DNA from: Fibrella rubiginis
GTDB taxonomy: Bacteria > Bacteroidota > Bacteroidia > Cytophagales > Spirosomataceae
Length of the DNA stretch: 64,000 bases
Direction of reading: 5' to 3'
NCBI RefSeq assembly: GCF_017353185.1
Contig: NZ_JAFMYV010000002.1
Span: 727,100 to 791,099, forward strand
In this document: piece after piece, positions 1 through 7,971 of the stretch
Layout: each line of letters begins with the position of its first letter
Position numbering within the stretch: the stretch's first letter is position 1
Notes under the pieces: model-generated
What the model saw: the letters and a program-made list of their open reading frames with translations, nothing else
Told to the model about the DNA's origin: nothing
The model's database searches: none
Program-made: the position numbers and the translations under genes

Positions 1-2059
1 TGGTTAAGTCAGCCACCGACTGCGTTACACAGGCCAGCAATAAACTGTCGCGATTAATAGGTCGGCTGATTATCAATTGTGGCGACACAGCCCAGTCCAG
101 CAGACGCTTGGTTGGAATGGTTTTCAGATACGGTTTGGCATCGTCAGGAATAACCAGATCAGCGAAGGCCCGGCGGAGGTTGGTCTCGAAACCCACGTAA
201 ATCGATGCCGCCACCGAGTTCATATCCAGCGAATAATTCCATTTGCGGAGATACGCCAGGGCCTGCTCCGTTGGGCCATCGTCTGACGAAAGGGGTTCCA
301 GCAGCGGCACCAACGTGCGGGCGGGCAGGGCTACGTAATCTGCTTGCAGGCGCATGAAGTCGGATAGTGTTTTACGTTTACCATCGGCCAGCACCTCTTC
401 AATTCGTTGCGCCCGCGACGGTCCGGCCCACACCCAGCCAATGGCATCGCGATGGGGAAAATCGCTGGGTGTAAGGTTATTATTAGCCGTGACTATGATA
501 CCCGATTTTGGATTTTCGGAGTGGGGCAGTTGCGCAATGGGCAGAAAACCAGCCCATTCGTAGCGACCGTCGCCGGGTACGGGCACAAGTCCCGTCCAGT
601 TTTTACGGATGGGGGCCAGCCCCACCGCCTGCCAGCCGATGGTGCCTTTGGGGTCCGACCAGATCATGTTTTCGCCCGGCACGCGGCTGGCCATACACGC
701 CTGCCGGAATTCGGTCCACGACCTGGCCTGGTTCATGCGCAGGCTGGCCAGGTAGGGCGAACAACCCGGTTCGAGCCACCCCGCCCGAACGGCGTAGGCC
801 TTGTGGGCTTTGGCATCGGCAAACACGACCGGCCCGTGGCGGGTGTACCTCAGGGTAACGGTCTGGGCGGGTTGACCCTTCACGGCGATGGTTTCGCGGC
901 GGGTGCGCATGGTCTCCCAGCGACCTTTGTAGCGATACTGGTTCGGGTTGGCCGGGTTGATGTCGTAGACGTACAAATCTTCGTTGTCAGTGTCGAAAAT
1001 AGTCAGGCCCCACGCGCCATAGTCGTTGTGGCCAATGGAAATACCCGGCAAGGTGGGTTCGCCAGCGCCAATGACATTCCAGCCGGGCGCGTTCAGATGC
1101 GTCCAATACCGCAACGATGGCGTAGACTGCGCCCGGTGGGGGTCATTGGCCAGCATGGGGTACCCACTCGCTGATTTCTCGCCCGAAATAGTCCAGTTGT
1201 TCGACCCCACAAACTGCTTTTCTTCCTCGAACCAGGCGTCGATTTCAGCTTGAGAGGGCGTCAAAGGGGGTAGGGATGCCATCACTTGGAGTGATGGCAT
1301 CCCTACCCCCTTTGACGCCCTGTTCAGTGCCTCGTCTTCCATGGTCACGCCCATTGTTTTGTCGGCTTTGCTGAACCGGACGGGCAGGCGGAAGGCTTCG
1401 TACAACTCTAATATATTCTGCATCAGCCCTTTACCATCTACGTGCAGTGTCAGGTCGGGCGATTTGTCATTCTGGTTTGCTTTGGGGTGAAACCACTGCA
1501 ACGCCCGCAGGCTGTCGGCTCCGATCAGGTGTACGAGCCGACCATAGTTCAGCTCATCGCGGATGTTGCTGAGCAGGCCCTGATGCCGGCTGATGACTAC
1601 TTCCGGTGTCCAGAGGCCGGGGCGTGTATTCAGCGTTTTAAACTCAAACGGGAGTTTGTCGGGAGTCTGATTGATCTGTGTCACGTAGGCGTTGATACCT
1701 TCCACAAACGCCCGCACAATCACGCTCCCGCGGGGGTGATACCGGTTCAGTTCAGCATCCAGATCCTGGGGACGAAACCTAAACAGGCGCGTACCTATAT
1801 CGCGCTTAAGCTCTTGCGAGCCAAGCAGTTCGGCTACGGTGCCGGTCGCTTGCCGCCGCCACATTTCCAGTTGAAACAGGCGGTCCTGCGCCGCCATGTA
1901 CCCCTGCGCGAAGAACAGGTCATGCTCATTTTTGGCGTAAATGTGGTTCACCCCCCACCCATCGCGTAACACCTCCACGGGTTGTTTAAGCCCTCGTACG
2001 GTCAGGTTTTGGGCATGCGACGCGGTAATAACAAACAGTAGAAACGTGAGTATACGCAT
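1..2059 (-). CDS. Penicillin acylase family protein (Ntn hydrolase), C-terminus cut by window edge
   Basis: The frame is open from an ATG at 2059 down to the window edge, giving 686 residues with no stop, so the 3' end is missing. The first 16 residues look like a signal peptide ending in SHA-Q, which predicts export. The alpha-chain region carries the family pattern DGWGVNHI and then AQGYMAAQDRLFQLE. The beta chain should start at Ser286 in GSNNWTISG, the residue that in this family both cleaves the precursor and attacks the amide; ANDPHR follows as expected. Known members hydrolyse beta-lactam side chains, acyl-homoserine lactones or other N-acyl amides, and the substrate cannot be told here. 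Residues 247-269, just before Ser286, are encoded by a perfect inverted repeat (1255-1321) in what should be the spacer peptide. Family identity is firm; the substrate is unknown. Confidence 0.93.
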   Translation of the reverse strand, partial: MRILTFLLFVITASHAQNLTVRGLKQPVEVLRDGWGVNHIYAKNEHDLFFAQGYMAAQDRLFQLEMWRRQATGTVAELLGSQELKRDIGTRLFRFRPQDLDAELNRYHPRGSVIVRAFVEGINAYVTQINQTPDKLPFEFKTLNTRPGLWTPEVVISRHQGLLSNIRDELNYGRLVHLIGADSLRALQWFHPKANQNDKSPDLTLHVDGKGLMQNILELYEAFRLPVRFSKADKTMGVTMEDEALNRASKGVGMPSLQVMASLPPLTPSQAEIDAWFEEEKQFVGSNNWTISGEKSASGYPMLANDPHRAQSTPSLRYWTHLNAPGWNVIGAGEPTLPGISIGHNDYGAWGLTIFDTDNEDLYVYDINPANPNQYRYKGRWETMRTRRETIAVKGQPAQTVTLRYTRHGPVVFADAKAHKAYAVRAGWLEPGCSPYLASLRMNQARSWTEFRQACMASRVPGENMIWSDPKGTIGWQAVGLAPIRKNWTGLVPVPGDGRYEWAGFLPIAQLPHSENPKSGIIVTANNNLTPSDFPHRDAIGWVWAGPSRAQRIEEVLADGKRKTLSDFMRLQADYVALPARTLVPLLEPLSSDDGPTEQALAYLRKWNYSLDMNSVAASIYVGFETNLRRAFADLVIPDDAKPYLKTIPTKRLLDWAVSPQLIISRPINRDSLLLACVTQSVADLT
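1255..1321. repeat. Perfect 32-bp inverted repeat inside the penicillin acylase gene
   Basis: The arms are 1255-1286 and 1290-1321 with a 3-nt loop, and every base pairs. The element is read in frame and contributes about 23 residues (247-269) between the alpha chain and Ser286 of the beta chain. It resembles an inserted palindromic element rather than conserved protein sequence. It does not have the 7-bp unit structure of the intergenic repeats. Confidence 0.9.
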
Positions 2060-2168
2060 GAGTTAGAGCAGTTGTCGATACGCAATATCCTATGTCTCCT
2101 CATGCATCAGTAACAAATCGCCATTTTTCTACGAAAATGACCGTCATTGTCCTTTCTCTATACACACG

Positions 2169-2213
2169 AGAGCCCCGTATCAGATCGGTTGAAATAACCT
2201 GATACGGGGCTCT
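2169..2213 (-). terminator. Hairpin 3' of the small Ser/Gly/Lys-rich gene
   Basis: A perfect 15-bp stem (2169-2183 with 2199-2213) lies 35 bases past the stop of the minus-strand gene at 2248-2535. No strong T tract follows on that strand, so it may be a terminator or an mRNA 3'-end stabiliser. It also lies between that gene and the start of the acylase gene. Confidence 0.55.
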
Positions 2214-2247
2214 GCTGGTAACAACATTAACTGGAGCAGGCGCTCAA

Positions 2248-2535
2248 CTATTGCTGCTTGCTGCTCTTACTGCCCGACGACATGCTGCTGCTTTTCCCTT
2301 TGCTACTCATGGCTTTACCACTCATCTTGCCACCATGTTTCATCGATCCGCCCGACATAGTGCCGGTGCTGCCACCTGTTGATTGGTTACTCGATGTAGT
2401 TCCACCCGTGCTACTTGGCGTAGTCCGGCTGGCTGATGAATTTTTGGGATCAGCCCCACCCTGCGATGGTGCTGCCTGTGTACCTGCGGTGGCTACTGCT
2501 ACAAGCAATACGGCCAAAACGATTACCTTTTTCAT
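2248..2535 (-). CDS. Small secreted low-complexity Ser/Gly/Lys-rich protein
   Basis: This 95-residue protein starts at an ATG and has a clear N-terminal signal peptide (residues 1-21, ending GTQA-A). The mature part is almost entirely Ser, Gly, Thr, Lys and Met, with patches such as GGSMKHGGKMSGK and SSSMSSGSKSS. There is no recognisable domain and no cysteine, and it is probably disordered in the periplasm or outside the cell. Similar small exported proteins are common in Cytophagales, but I know no function. It stands alone, with a hairpin just downstream. Confidence 0.7.
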   Translation of the reverse strand: MKKVIVLAVLLVAVATAGTQAAPSQGGADPKNSSASRTTPSSTGGTTSSNQSTGGSTGTMSGGSMKHGGKMSGKAMSSKGKSSSMSSGSKSSKQQ

Positions 2536-2662
2536 ACGTTAGCGTGTGTTGCGTTTATGCATTACCCAACCTCAACCGCGCTCACCGGTTTTCGTTTACA
2601 ATTTTAATCTATAATGCCTATAGATTTAATCGAATCATAATGTAGAACTTCTGCAGGATCGC

Positions 2663-3892
2663 TTAACCCACAATCCGTCCCGTTACTTCACCAAACCCTA
2701 CACGGTGCTCTCCCCCGCCCGCCCAGCCCCGGAACGTGACAGTGTCTCCGTTGTCGAGGAAGGTGCGCGTTTCACCATTTGCCAGCCTGAGCGGTTCAGC
2801 GCCGCCCCACGACAGTTCGAGCAGTGACCCCCACGACGAACGGTCCGGTCCGGAAATAGTACCCGACGCCATCAGATCACCCACCCGCAGGTTGCAGCCA
2901 TTGACCGTGTGGTGGGCCAGTTGCTGCGCCTGCGACCAGTACAGAAAACGCTGATTTGAGCGCGAAATAACTGTTTTACCTGTTTTGTCGTCTCCGCTGG
3001 CGGGAATCAGCTCTACCTCCAGGTGGATGTCGAGGTTGGGGAGCGGGTTGGTTTCCTGCAAGTACGGCAGCGGCGGAGGAGCCTGCACGTAGCCAGGCAC
3101 GCGGAAGGGCGCCAGGGCCTCCATCGTAACGACCCATGGCGACATAGACGAACCGAAGCTTTTGCCCAAAAACGGTCCCAGTGGCACATACTCCCACTGC
3201 TGAATATCGCGCGCCGACCAGTCGTTGAACAGCACTATACCAAAAACGTGTTCGTCGAAATCGGCAGGCGTCAGCACCGTACCCAGCGCTGTGTCTTTGC
3301 CCACAATAAAGGCCGTTTCCAGTTCAAAATCGAGGCGGCGCGAAGGGCCAAAAACAGGCTCAGTAGCGCCCTTGGGCATCATTTGCCCGCTGGGCCGACG
3401 AATGTCCGTTCCCGACACCACCACCGACGAAGCCCGCCCATGATACCCTACCGGCAGGTGTCGCCAGTTGGGCAGCAGGGCGTTGGCGGGGTCCCGGAAC
3501 ATTTTGCCTACGTTACTGGCGTGGTCGATGCTGGAATAAAAATCGGTATAATCGCCGATCTGCACGGGCAGGTGCATAATGGCATCGGTCATGGGTACAA
3601 AGGCGTGATCGGGCAATTGGTGTTGCCCGGTGGGTTCAGTCAGCGCCGCCTGTAGCACCTGCCGCACCTGCCGCCATACAGATCGACCCAGCCGGATAAA
3701 CTCATTTAGCGTAGCGAGTTGAAAAACGGTCTTCTGCTTTTCGGTCAGAAACTCATCGAATAAGGCCCCGTTGGCGGCAAGCGTCATGTCGATGATCTGA
3801 TCGCCGATGGCCACCCCCACACGGGGGTTAGGCTGCCGGGCAGTACTGAAAATGCCAAACGGCAGATTATGAATGGTGAAGTCGGAAGACAT
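2663..3892 (-). CDS. fahA: Fumarylacetoacetase
   Basis: This enzyme cleaves 4-fumarylacetoacetate to fumarate and acetoacetate, the last step of tyrosine and homogentisate breakdown, in the cytoplasm. At 409 residues it has the usual length. The N-terminal SH3-like domain begins at NLPFGIFS. The catalytic domain shows DYTDFYSSIDHA, YHGRASSVVVSG and DWSARDIQQWEY, which carry the metal ligands and active-site residues of the family. It lies downstream of homogentisate dioxygenase on the same strand, separated only by the inverted repeat at 3899-4029, so the two form a catabolic unit. Confidence 0.97.
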   Translation of the reverse strand: MSSDFTIHNLPFGIFSTARQPNPRVGVAIGDQIIDMTLAANGALFDEFLTEKQKTVFQLATLNEFIRLGRSVWRQVRQVLQAALTEPTGQHQLPDHAFVPMTDAIMHLPVQIGDYTDFYSSIDHASNVGKMFRDPANALLPNWRHLPVGYHGRASSVVVSGTDIRRPSGQMMPKGATEPVFGPSRRLDFELETAFIVGKDTALGTVLTPADFDEHVFGIVLFNDWSARDIQQWEYVPLGPFLGKSFGSSMSPWVVTMEALAPFRVPGYVQAPPPLPYLQETNPLPNLDIHLEVELIPASGDDKTGKTVISRSNQRFLYWSQAQQLAHHTVNGCNLRVGDLMASGTISGPDRSSWGSLLELSWGGAEPLRLANGETRTFLDNGDTVTFRGWAGGGEHRVGFGEVTGRIVG

Positions 3893-3898
3893 ATGGGG

Positions 3899-4029
3899 AA
3901 TGAGTGACTGAGTGATTGAGCGAATGAGTGACTGGCTGGTCGCTACGCGGCTATCTTATGTTGCTATAACACAAATGCGGCGTAGCGATCAGCCAGTCAC
4001 TCATTCGCTCAATCACTTAGTCACTCATT
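3899..4029. repeat. Inverted repeat with 8-bp periodic arms (hmgA-fahA gap)
   Basis: The arms are 3899-3948 and 3980-4029, 50 bp each with two mismatches, around a 31-nt loop. The outer part of each arm is a run of degenerate 8-mers, for example GAATGAGT and GACTGAGT. The loop-proximal end reads GTCGCTACGC. The repeat fills almost the whole gap between the two genes. Confidence 0.92.
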
Positions 4030-4032
4030 TAT

Positions 4033-5217
4033 TTATTGTTCGCGCCATGATTGAAAATAAACGCCATCATCAATACCCATGGCCTGGGTGGTGAGGCGCA
4101 ACGGGCGGAAAGTGTCAACCATCACGGCGAGTTCGTCGGTGCCGGTTTTGCCAATGCTACGCTCCATCGCGCCGGGGTGCGGACCGTGCGGAATGCCCCC
4201 CGGATGCAACGTCAGCACACCCGGACCAATGCCGTTGCGCGACATGAAATTGCCGTCGACGTAATACAGCACCTCGTCGGAGTCGATGTTGCTGTGGTTG
4301 TAGGGTGCCGGAATGGCCTGCGGATGATAGTCGAACAACCGGGGCACAAATGAGCACACCACGCACGCCTTGGTCTCGAACATCTGATGCACCGGTGGTG
4401 GCTGGTGAATGCGCCCCGTAATGGGTTCAAAGTCATGGATCGAGATGCCGTAAGGGAAATTATACCCATCCCAGCCCACCACGTCGAACGGGTGATAGTC
4501 GTATACCAGCGCGTGCAGGATGCCTTCCTTCTTAATTTTCAGGACAAATTCGCCCTGCTCGTCGTGGGTTTCCAGGTTCTGCGGCAGCTTCAGATCCCGC
4601 TCCGAATAGGGTGAGTGTTCGAGCTGCTGACCGAAGTGATTCCGGTAGCGTTTGGGCGTATAGATCGGCGAGGTAGACTCGAGGTAAAACAACCGGTTGC
4701 CAACCGAATCAGCCCCCGCAGCAGTCGTTTCGTCGAATGAGATCTGGTAGATCATGCCACGCGGAATGAGCAGGTAATCGCCCGGCACAAACGAAATCTG
4801 CCCCAGCAGGGTACGCAACGTGCCCGTGCCCCGGTGAATGAAGAGCAGTTCATCGGCGTCCGCATTTTTGTAGAAATAGTCGGTGAGCGACTGACGGGGG
4901 GCGGCCACGCCCAGCACTACGTCGTTGTTAACCAGCAGCGGCGTGCGGCTTTGCAAAAAATCATCAGCCGGAGCCACGTCGAAACCGATTAGTTTTCGCG
5001 ACATGATGTTGTGTTCCACCGCCAGCGAAGGCCGCAGATCAACTGAATCGAGCACGGCCTTCACCTGGGTGGGGCGGTGCAGGTGATACAACAGCGACGA
5101 CATACCGTCGAAGCCGACCGTACCAAAAAGCTGCTCATAATAGAATGCCCCCGCCGGGCTTTTAAAAACCGTATGGCGCTTGGGCGGCAACTGGCCAAGG
5201 TGGTGGTAAACAGGCAT
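4033..5217 (-). CDS. hmgA: Homogentisate 1,2-dioxygenase
   Basis: This Fe(II) enzyme opens the homogentisate ring to maleylacetoacetate in tyrosine and phenylalanine catabolism. The start is placed at the ATG at 5217 (MPVYHHLGQLPPKRH); a longer reading uses a TTG at 5268 that runs into the divergent promoter region. The protein has 394 residues. The cupin fold shows FIHRGTGTLRT, PGDYLLIPRGMIYQI, the C-terminal DEVLYYVDGNF, and HPGGIPHGPHPG, which is rich in the metal-binding histidines. Fumarylacetoacetase follows on the same strand. The maleylacetoacetate isomerase step is not in the window. Confidence 0.96.
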   Translation of the reverse strand: MPVYHHLGQLPPKRHTVFKSPAGAFYYEQLFGTVGFDGMSSLLYHLHRPTQVKAVLDSVDLRPSLAVEHNIMSRKLIGFDVAPADDFLQSRTPLLVNNDVVLGVAAPRQSLTDYFYKNADADELLFIHRGTGTLRTLLGQISFVPGDYLLIPRGMIYQISFDETTAAGADSVGNRLFYLESTSPIYTPKRYRNHFGQQLEHSPYSERDLKLPQNLETHDEQGEFVLKIKKEGILHALVYDYHPFDVVGWDGYNFPYGISIHDFEPITGRIHQPPPVHQMFETKACVVCSFVPRLFDYHPQAIPAPYNHSNIDSDEVLYYVDGNFMSRNGIGPGVLTLHPGGIPHGPHPGAMERSIGKTGTDELAVMVDTFRPLRLTTQAMGIDDGVYFQSWREQ

Positions 5218-5302
5218 GGTTTGTGATGAAGTTTGGAAGACTAACGCAAGAAAGCGCATCATCGGCAAAAGCCCATGCCAAAACTTCCATACTGCCCCAC
5301 CT

Positions 5303-6631
5303 ATGCTTAGCCGCCTTGTACATTATCTGCTTGTTGGACTACTCCTGTATACAAGCTGTCAGCATACGCACGCACAACAACGATCCAGGCAGCCTAAAAA
5401 ACCGCTGTCGATGATGGCGAGAAGATACTGCCATGAAGCCCAGATCACCGTTACGAAGACGACACTGTGCCCGGGCGATATACTCTACCTTTTTTCGAAC
5501 ATTCTGCCATCCTATCGGTATCGCTGGTTTAAAGACGGCGTTCTGTTGAGGGGGCATACAAACTACGCACTGATTGTGGATAGCCCCGGCGAATACACGC
5601 TGGAAGTAACCAACACGGCCCTTGCTGATTGCGTCAACACAACGTCGATCGTTATTCGTCAGAGTACACTGGGTCGGGTAGCCATTACAGCGCCAACGGG
5701 CGGCAGCGTAGCCTGCGAGGGCAACACGCTAACCGCCTCGTTGACGGGTAACGCTTCACCCAACACCGTCTACCAGTGGCAGTATAATTACAGCGACATT
5801 CCCGGCAACACGCCCACCCTGGTGACTACAAGACCAGGCACGTACGCGGTCTCCGTTTCGGACGGCATCTGCTCTGTAGACGCCAATGTGGTAGCTGTAC
5901 TCGAAAAGCCGACTATTTTGTTTCCACCGCCGCCAACCCAGTGTGTCAGCAAATCGGAGCCGTTTCCGTTCTATACCGAACCAAATGGCGGGCTATTTGA
6001 TGGACCGGGTGTTCAAAACAATCTTTTTTCTGCGGCACTGGCCGGGGTAGGCGTGCACACCGTTACCTACTCAGTTACAAATGCAGCCGGCTGTACGGCT
6101 ATCCGAAGTCAAACCATTGCCGTCAGCGATGTGCCTCAACCCGACCTGGGACCAAACCAAACCATTGCGGCGGGCATAAGCCTCACCTTACAGGGGCCCG
6201 TCAAGCCTGAAAGCAAGTCCCTTACCTACGCATGGGAGCCTGCCGATAATGCCTTCACTGGCTCAAGCATACAGGTTCAACCGCATCAGACCACAACCTA
6301 CCGGCTTACCGTTAGCGACAATGGCCAGTGCCCGCTTAGCAGCAGTGTACAGGTAGACGTCCTGCCCGGTCTGTTTATTCCCACGGCGTTTACACCCAAT
6401 GGCGATGGTCAGAATGACGTCTGGCGGTTAACGGGCATCGAGGCATTTCCCAATTGCCGGGTGCGTATTTTCGACCGATGGGGTAGCCTGATCCTGGACG
6501 AATCACCGTATCATGAGCCCTGGAATGGCCGAATCCGGGGTGAACGGGCGCCAGCCGGGCCATACCGATTTGTCATAAACCCTGCCCCCACCCTACCCGA
6601 ACGCAGCGGTACACTCGTGTTGGTGGAGTAA
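5303..6631 (+). CDS. Secreted Ig/PKD-like protein with gliding-motility (T9SS type B) C-terminal domain
   Basis: The start is placed at the ATG at 5303, because the residues that follow form a signal peptide (LVHYLLVGLLLYTSCQ, then HAQ). The protein has 442 residues. The middle holds several Ig/PKD-like beta modules seen as WFKDGV, YTLEVT, YQWQYN, GVHTVTYSVTN and TTTYRLTVSD. The last 85 residues match the gliding-motility-associated C-terminal family, with FIPTAFTPNGDGQNDVW, then IFDRWG and PAGPYRF. In Bacteroidota this domain directs export by the type IX system and attachment at the cell surface. It is divergent from hmgA. The ligand or partner is unknown. Confidence 0.92.
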   Translation: MLSRLVHYLLVGLLLYTSCQHTHAQQRSRQPKKPLSMMARRYCHEAQITVTKTTLCPGDILYLFSNILPSYRYRWFKDGVLLRGHTNYALIVDSPGEYTLEVTNTALADCVNTTSIVIRQSTLGRVAITAPTGGSVACEGNTLTASLTGNASPNTVYQWQYNYSDIPGNTPTLVTTRPGTYAVSVSDGICSVDANVVAVLEKPTILFPPPPTQCVSKSEPFPFYTEPNGGLFDGPGVQNNLFSAALAGVGVHTVTYSVTNAAGCTAIRSQTIAVSDVPQPDLGPNQTIAAGISLTLQGPVKPESKSLTYAWEPADNAFTGSSIQVQPHQTTTYRLTVSDNGQCPLSSSVQVDVLPGLFIPTAFTPNGDGQNDVWRLTGIEAFPNCRVRIFDRWGSLILDESPYHEPWNGRIRGERAPAGPYRFVINPAPTLPERSGTLVLVE

Positions 6632-6714
6632 GATCAGGGCAAAAAGTTTTCGGGTAGCTGCGTGTGGAATATCATCAGTGCGTGCATCTAGCTGTAGCAT
6701 CTCCTGACCTCATA

Positions 6715-7506
6715 ATGAAACGACCTTTCTCTATACCAGTTTCTTTCATCATTCTGGGCGTTGTATGCACTTGCGTCCAGTATTATTCACGCATTGCGTC
6801 TGCCTTGTCAATATCGCCAATAGCGACGCTCAACAATGCTAACCAACCTGATGCGAGTCACTTTGCTGGCGTCAGCCACATGTCGCTGGCGCAGATAAGA
6901 TTAAGCTCAGCCGCCCTTTGCACTGACGATACGTCATCCAACTGCCGCGAACGACTCATTACCCTACAGCGAGAGGTTGTGCAGGATTATCCGGTACCCA
7001 TTCCTCAGCCGAATGTGCCTGCACTAATTACGCCGGATGAAGCAGTTATCGACTATAAAAAATATCTTGCTGACAACGCCGGGTCTCCCAAACTTATCGT
7101 CTTTAAACAACTGTACCCGCGTATTCTGTTAAACAAATACGGCATTCTAGCCAGCAACAATCGTGCGTTAATCCGGTATTTTACTGAGCATATGCTGGAA
7201 GCCCATTCGCAGGACTTTGCTACCCTAGCTAAAGCGTTGCTTGTAATAAGAGACGACGTGCCAGCAGGTCAATACAATCAATGGCTGGCCGTAACCATTC
7301 GGGAGGCAGAAGCATGGCAGCTAACGCGGCAAAAAGTCCTCACTAATTTAAAACAGACTATAGCGCAAGTAGAGGCCTCCCCCGATTTTGAGCAGAAAAA
7401 GTCTCGCCGGCTAAACCTCAAATTTGCCCAGAAGCAACTGGAGGTCACTACAATCGCCGATGATCTGCAAGCCCTTCGTAAGCTCCAGCAGCCAGTTCTT
7501 CAATAA
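6715..7506 (+). CDS. Unknown membrane-anchored or exported protein
   Basis: I do not recognise this protein. The ATG at 6715 is chosen because it is followed directly by basic residues and one hydrophobic segment (FSIPVSFIILGVVCTCV), a signal anchor or signal peptide. The mature part of about 230 residues is polar and mostly helical. The C-terminal 80 residues look like a coiled coil (VLTNLKQTIAQVEAS, then LNLKFAQKQLEV). It lies 83 bases after the T9SS cargo gene on the same strand, so co-transcription is possible. A strong hairpin terminator follows its stop codon. Confidence 0.75.
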   Translation: MKRPFSIPVSFIILGVVCTCVQYYSRIASALSISPIATLNNANQPDASHFAGVSHMSLAQIRLSSAALCTDDTSSNCRERLITLQREVVQDYPVPIPQPNVPALITPDEAVIDYKKYLADNAGSPKLIVFKQLYPRILLNKYGILASNNRALIRYFTEHMLEAHSQDFATLAKALLVIRDDVPAGQYNQWLAVTIREAEAWQLTRQKVLTNLKQTIAQVEASPDFEQKKSRRLNLKFAQKQLEVTTIADDLQALRKLQQPVLQ

Positions 7507-7525
7507 GTATTACTGTATAAATTAG

Positions 7526-7558
7526 AAAGGCCTCCTGTAGTTACAAGAGGCCTTTTTT
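7526..7558. terminator. Bidirectional rho-independent terminator
   Basis: A 9-bp stem (AAAGGCCTC at 7526-7534 with its complement at 7547-7555) is flanked by A on the left and T on the right. It lies between the convergent genes ending at 7506 and 7580, so it can serve both. Confidence 0.85.
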
Positions 7559-7579
7559 GGTATTGGTATGTGGCTTCGG

Positions 7580-7960
7580 TTATACCGGCAGGTTGGCCAG
7601 TTTTTCTTTCAGATCGGTGAAGTCGAGTGGCTTGGTCAGAAAGTCGTCGGCCCCCAGGTCCATCGCCTGTTTATGGCTGTCCTCGTCGCCGTAGGCCGTA
7701 ATCATCATCACCACGGGTGGCCTTTTGGGGGTCACTGTTCTGATGTGCCGCAGTAACTCCAGCCCGCTCATGCCCGGCATGTTGATGTCCGACAAAATCA
7801 GTACGGCCTCCTGCGGTCGTTCGGTGAAGATGGTCAGCGCCTCCTCACCCGACGAAGCAAACGTCAGGTGGATCGTGCCGCCCCGAATTTCGCGCCGGAA
7901 CCGCTGCTCAAAAAGCGGACGCACGTCCGGTTCATCGTCAACAACAAGAATGTGGGTCAT
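7580..7960 (-). CDS. Single-domain response regulator (REC only)
   Basis: This is a 126-residue receiver domain with no output domain. The start is placed at the ATG at 7960 (MTHILVVDDEPD), 11 bases after the stop of the upstream TPR gene. The acidic pocket DDE, the phospho-acceptor Asp58 in LILSDINMPG, Thr in MMITAYGD and Lys in LTKPLD are all present. It probably passes phosphate or acts by protein contact. No kinase is adjacent, and the TPR protein is its only close partner. Confidence 0.92.
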   Translation of the reverse strand: MTHILVVDDEPDVRPLFEQRFRREIRGGTIHLTFASSGEEALTIFTERPQEAVLILSDINMPGMSGLELLRHIRTVTPKRPPVVMMITAYGDEDSHKQAMDLGADDFLTKPLDFTDLKEKLANLPV

Positions 7961-7971
7961 GCCAGAGGGGG

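Noticed and set aside
407..1174. A 255-codon plus-strand frame in the first 2 kb
   Set aside because: It is the shadow of the minus-strand penicillin acylase gene, which is open to the window edge with clear motifs.
5218..5268. A 17-residue extension of homogentisate dioxygenase from a TTG
   Set aside because: The residues are not family-like and would overlap the divergent promoter region; MPVYHHLG is the usual start.
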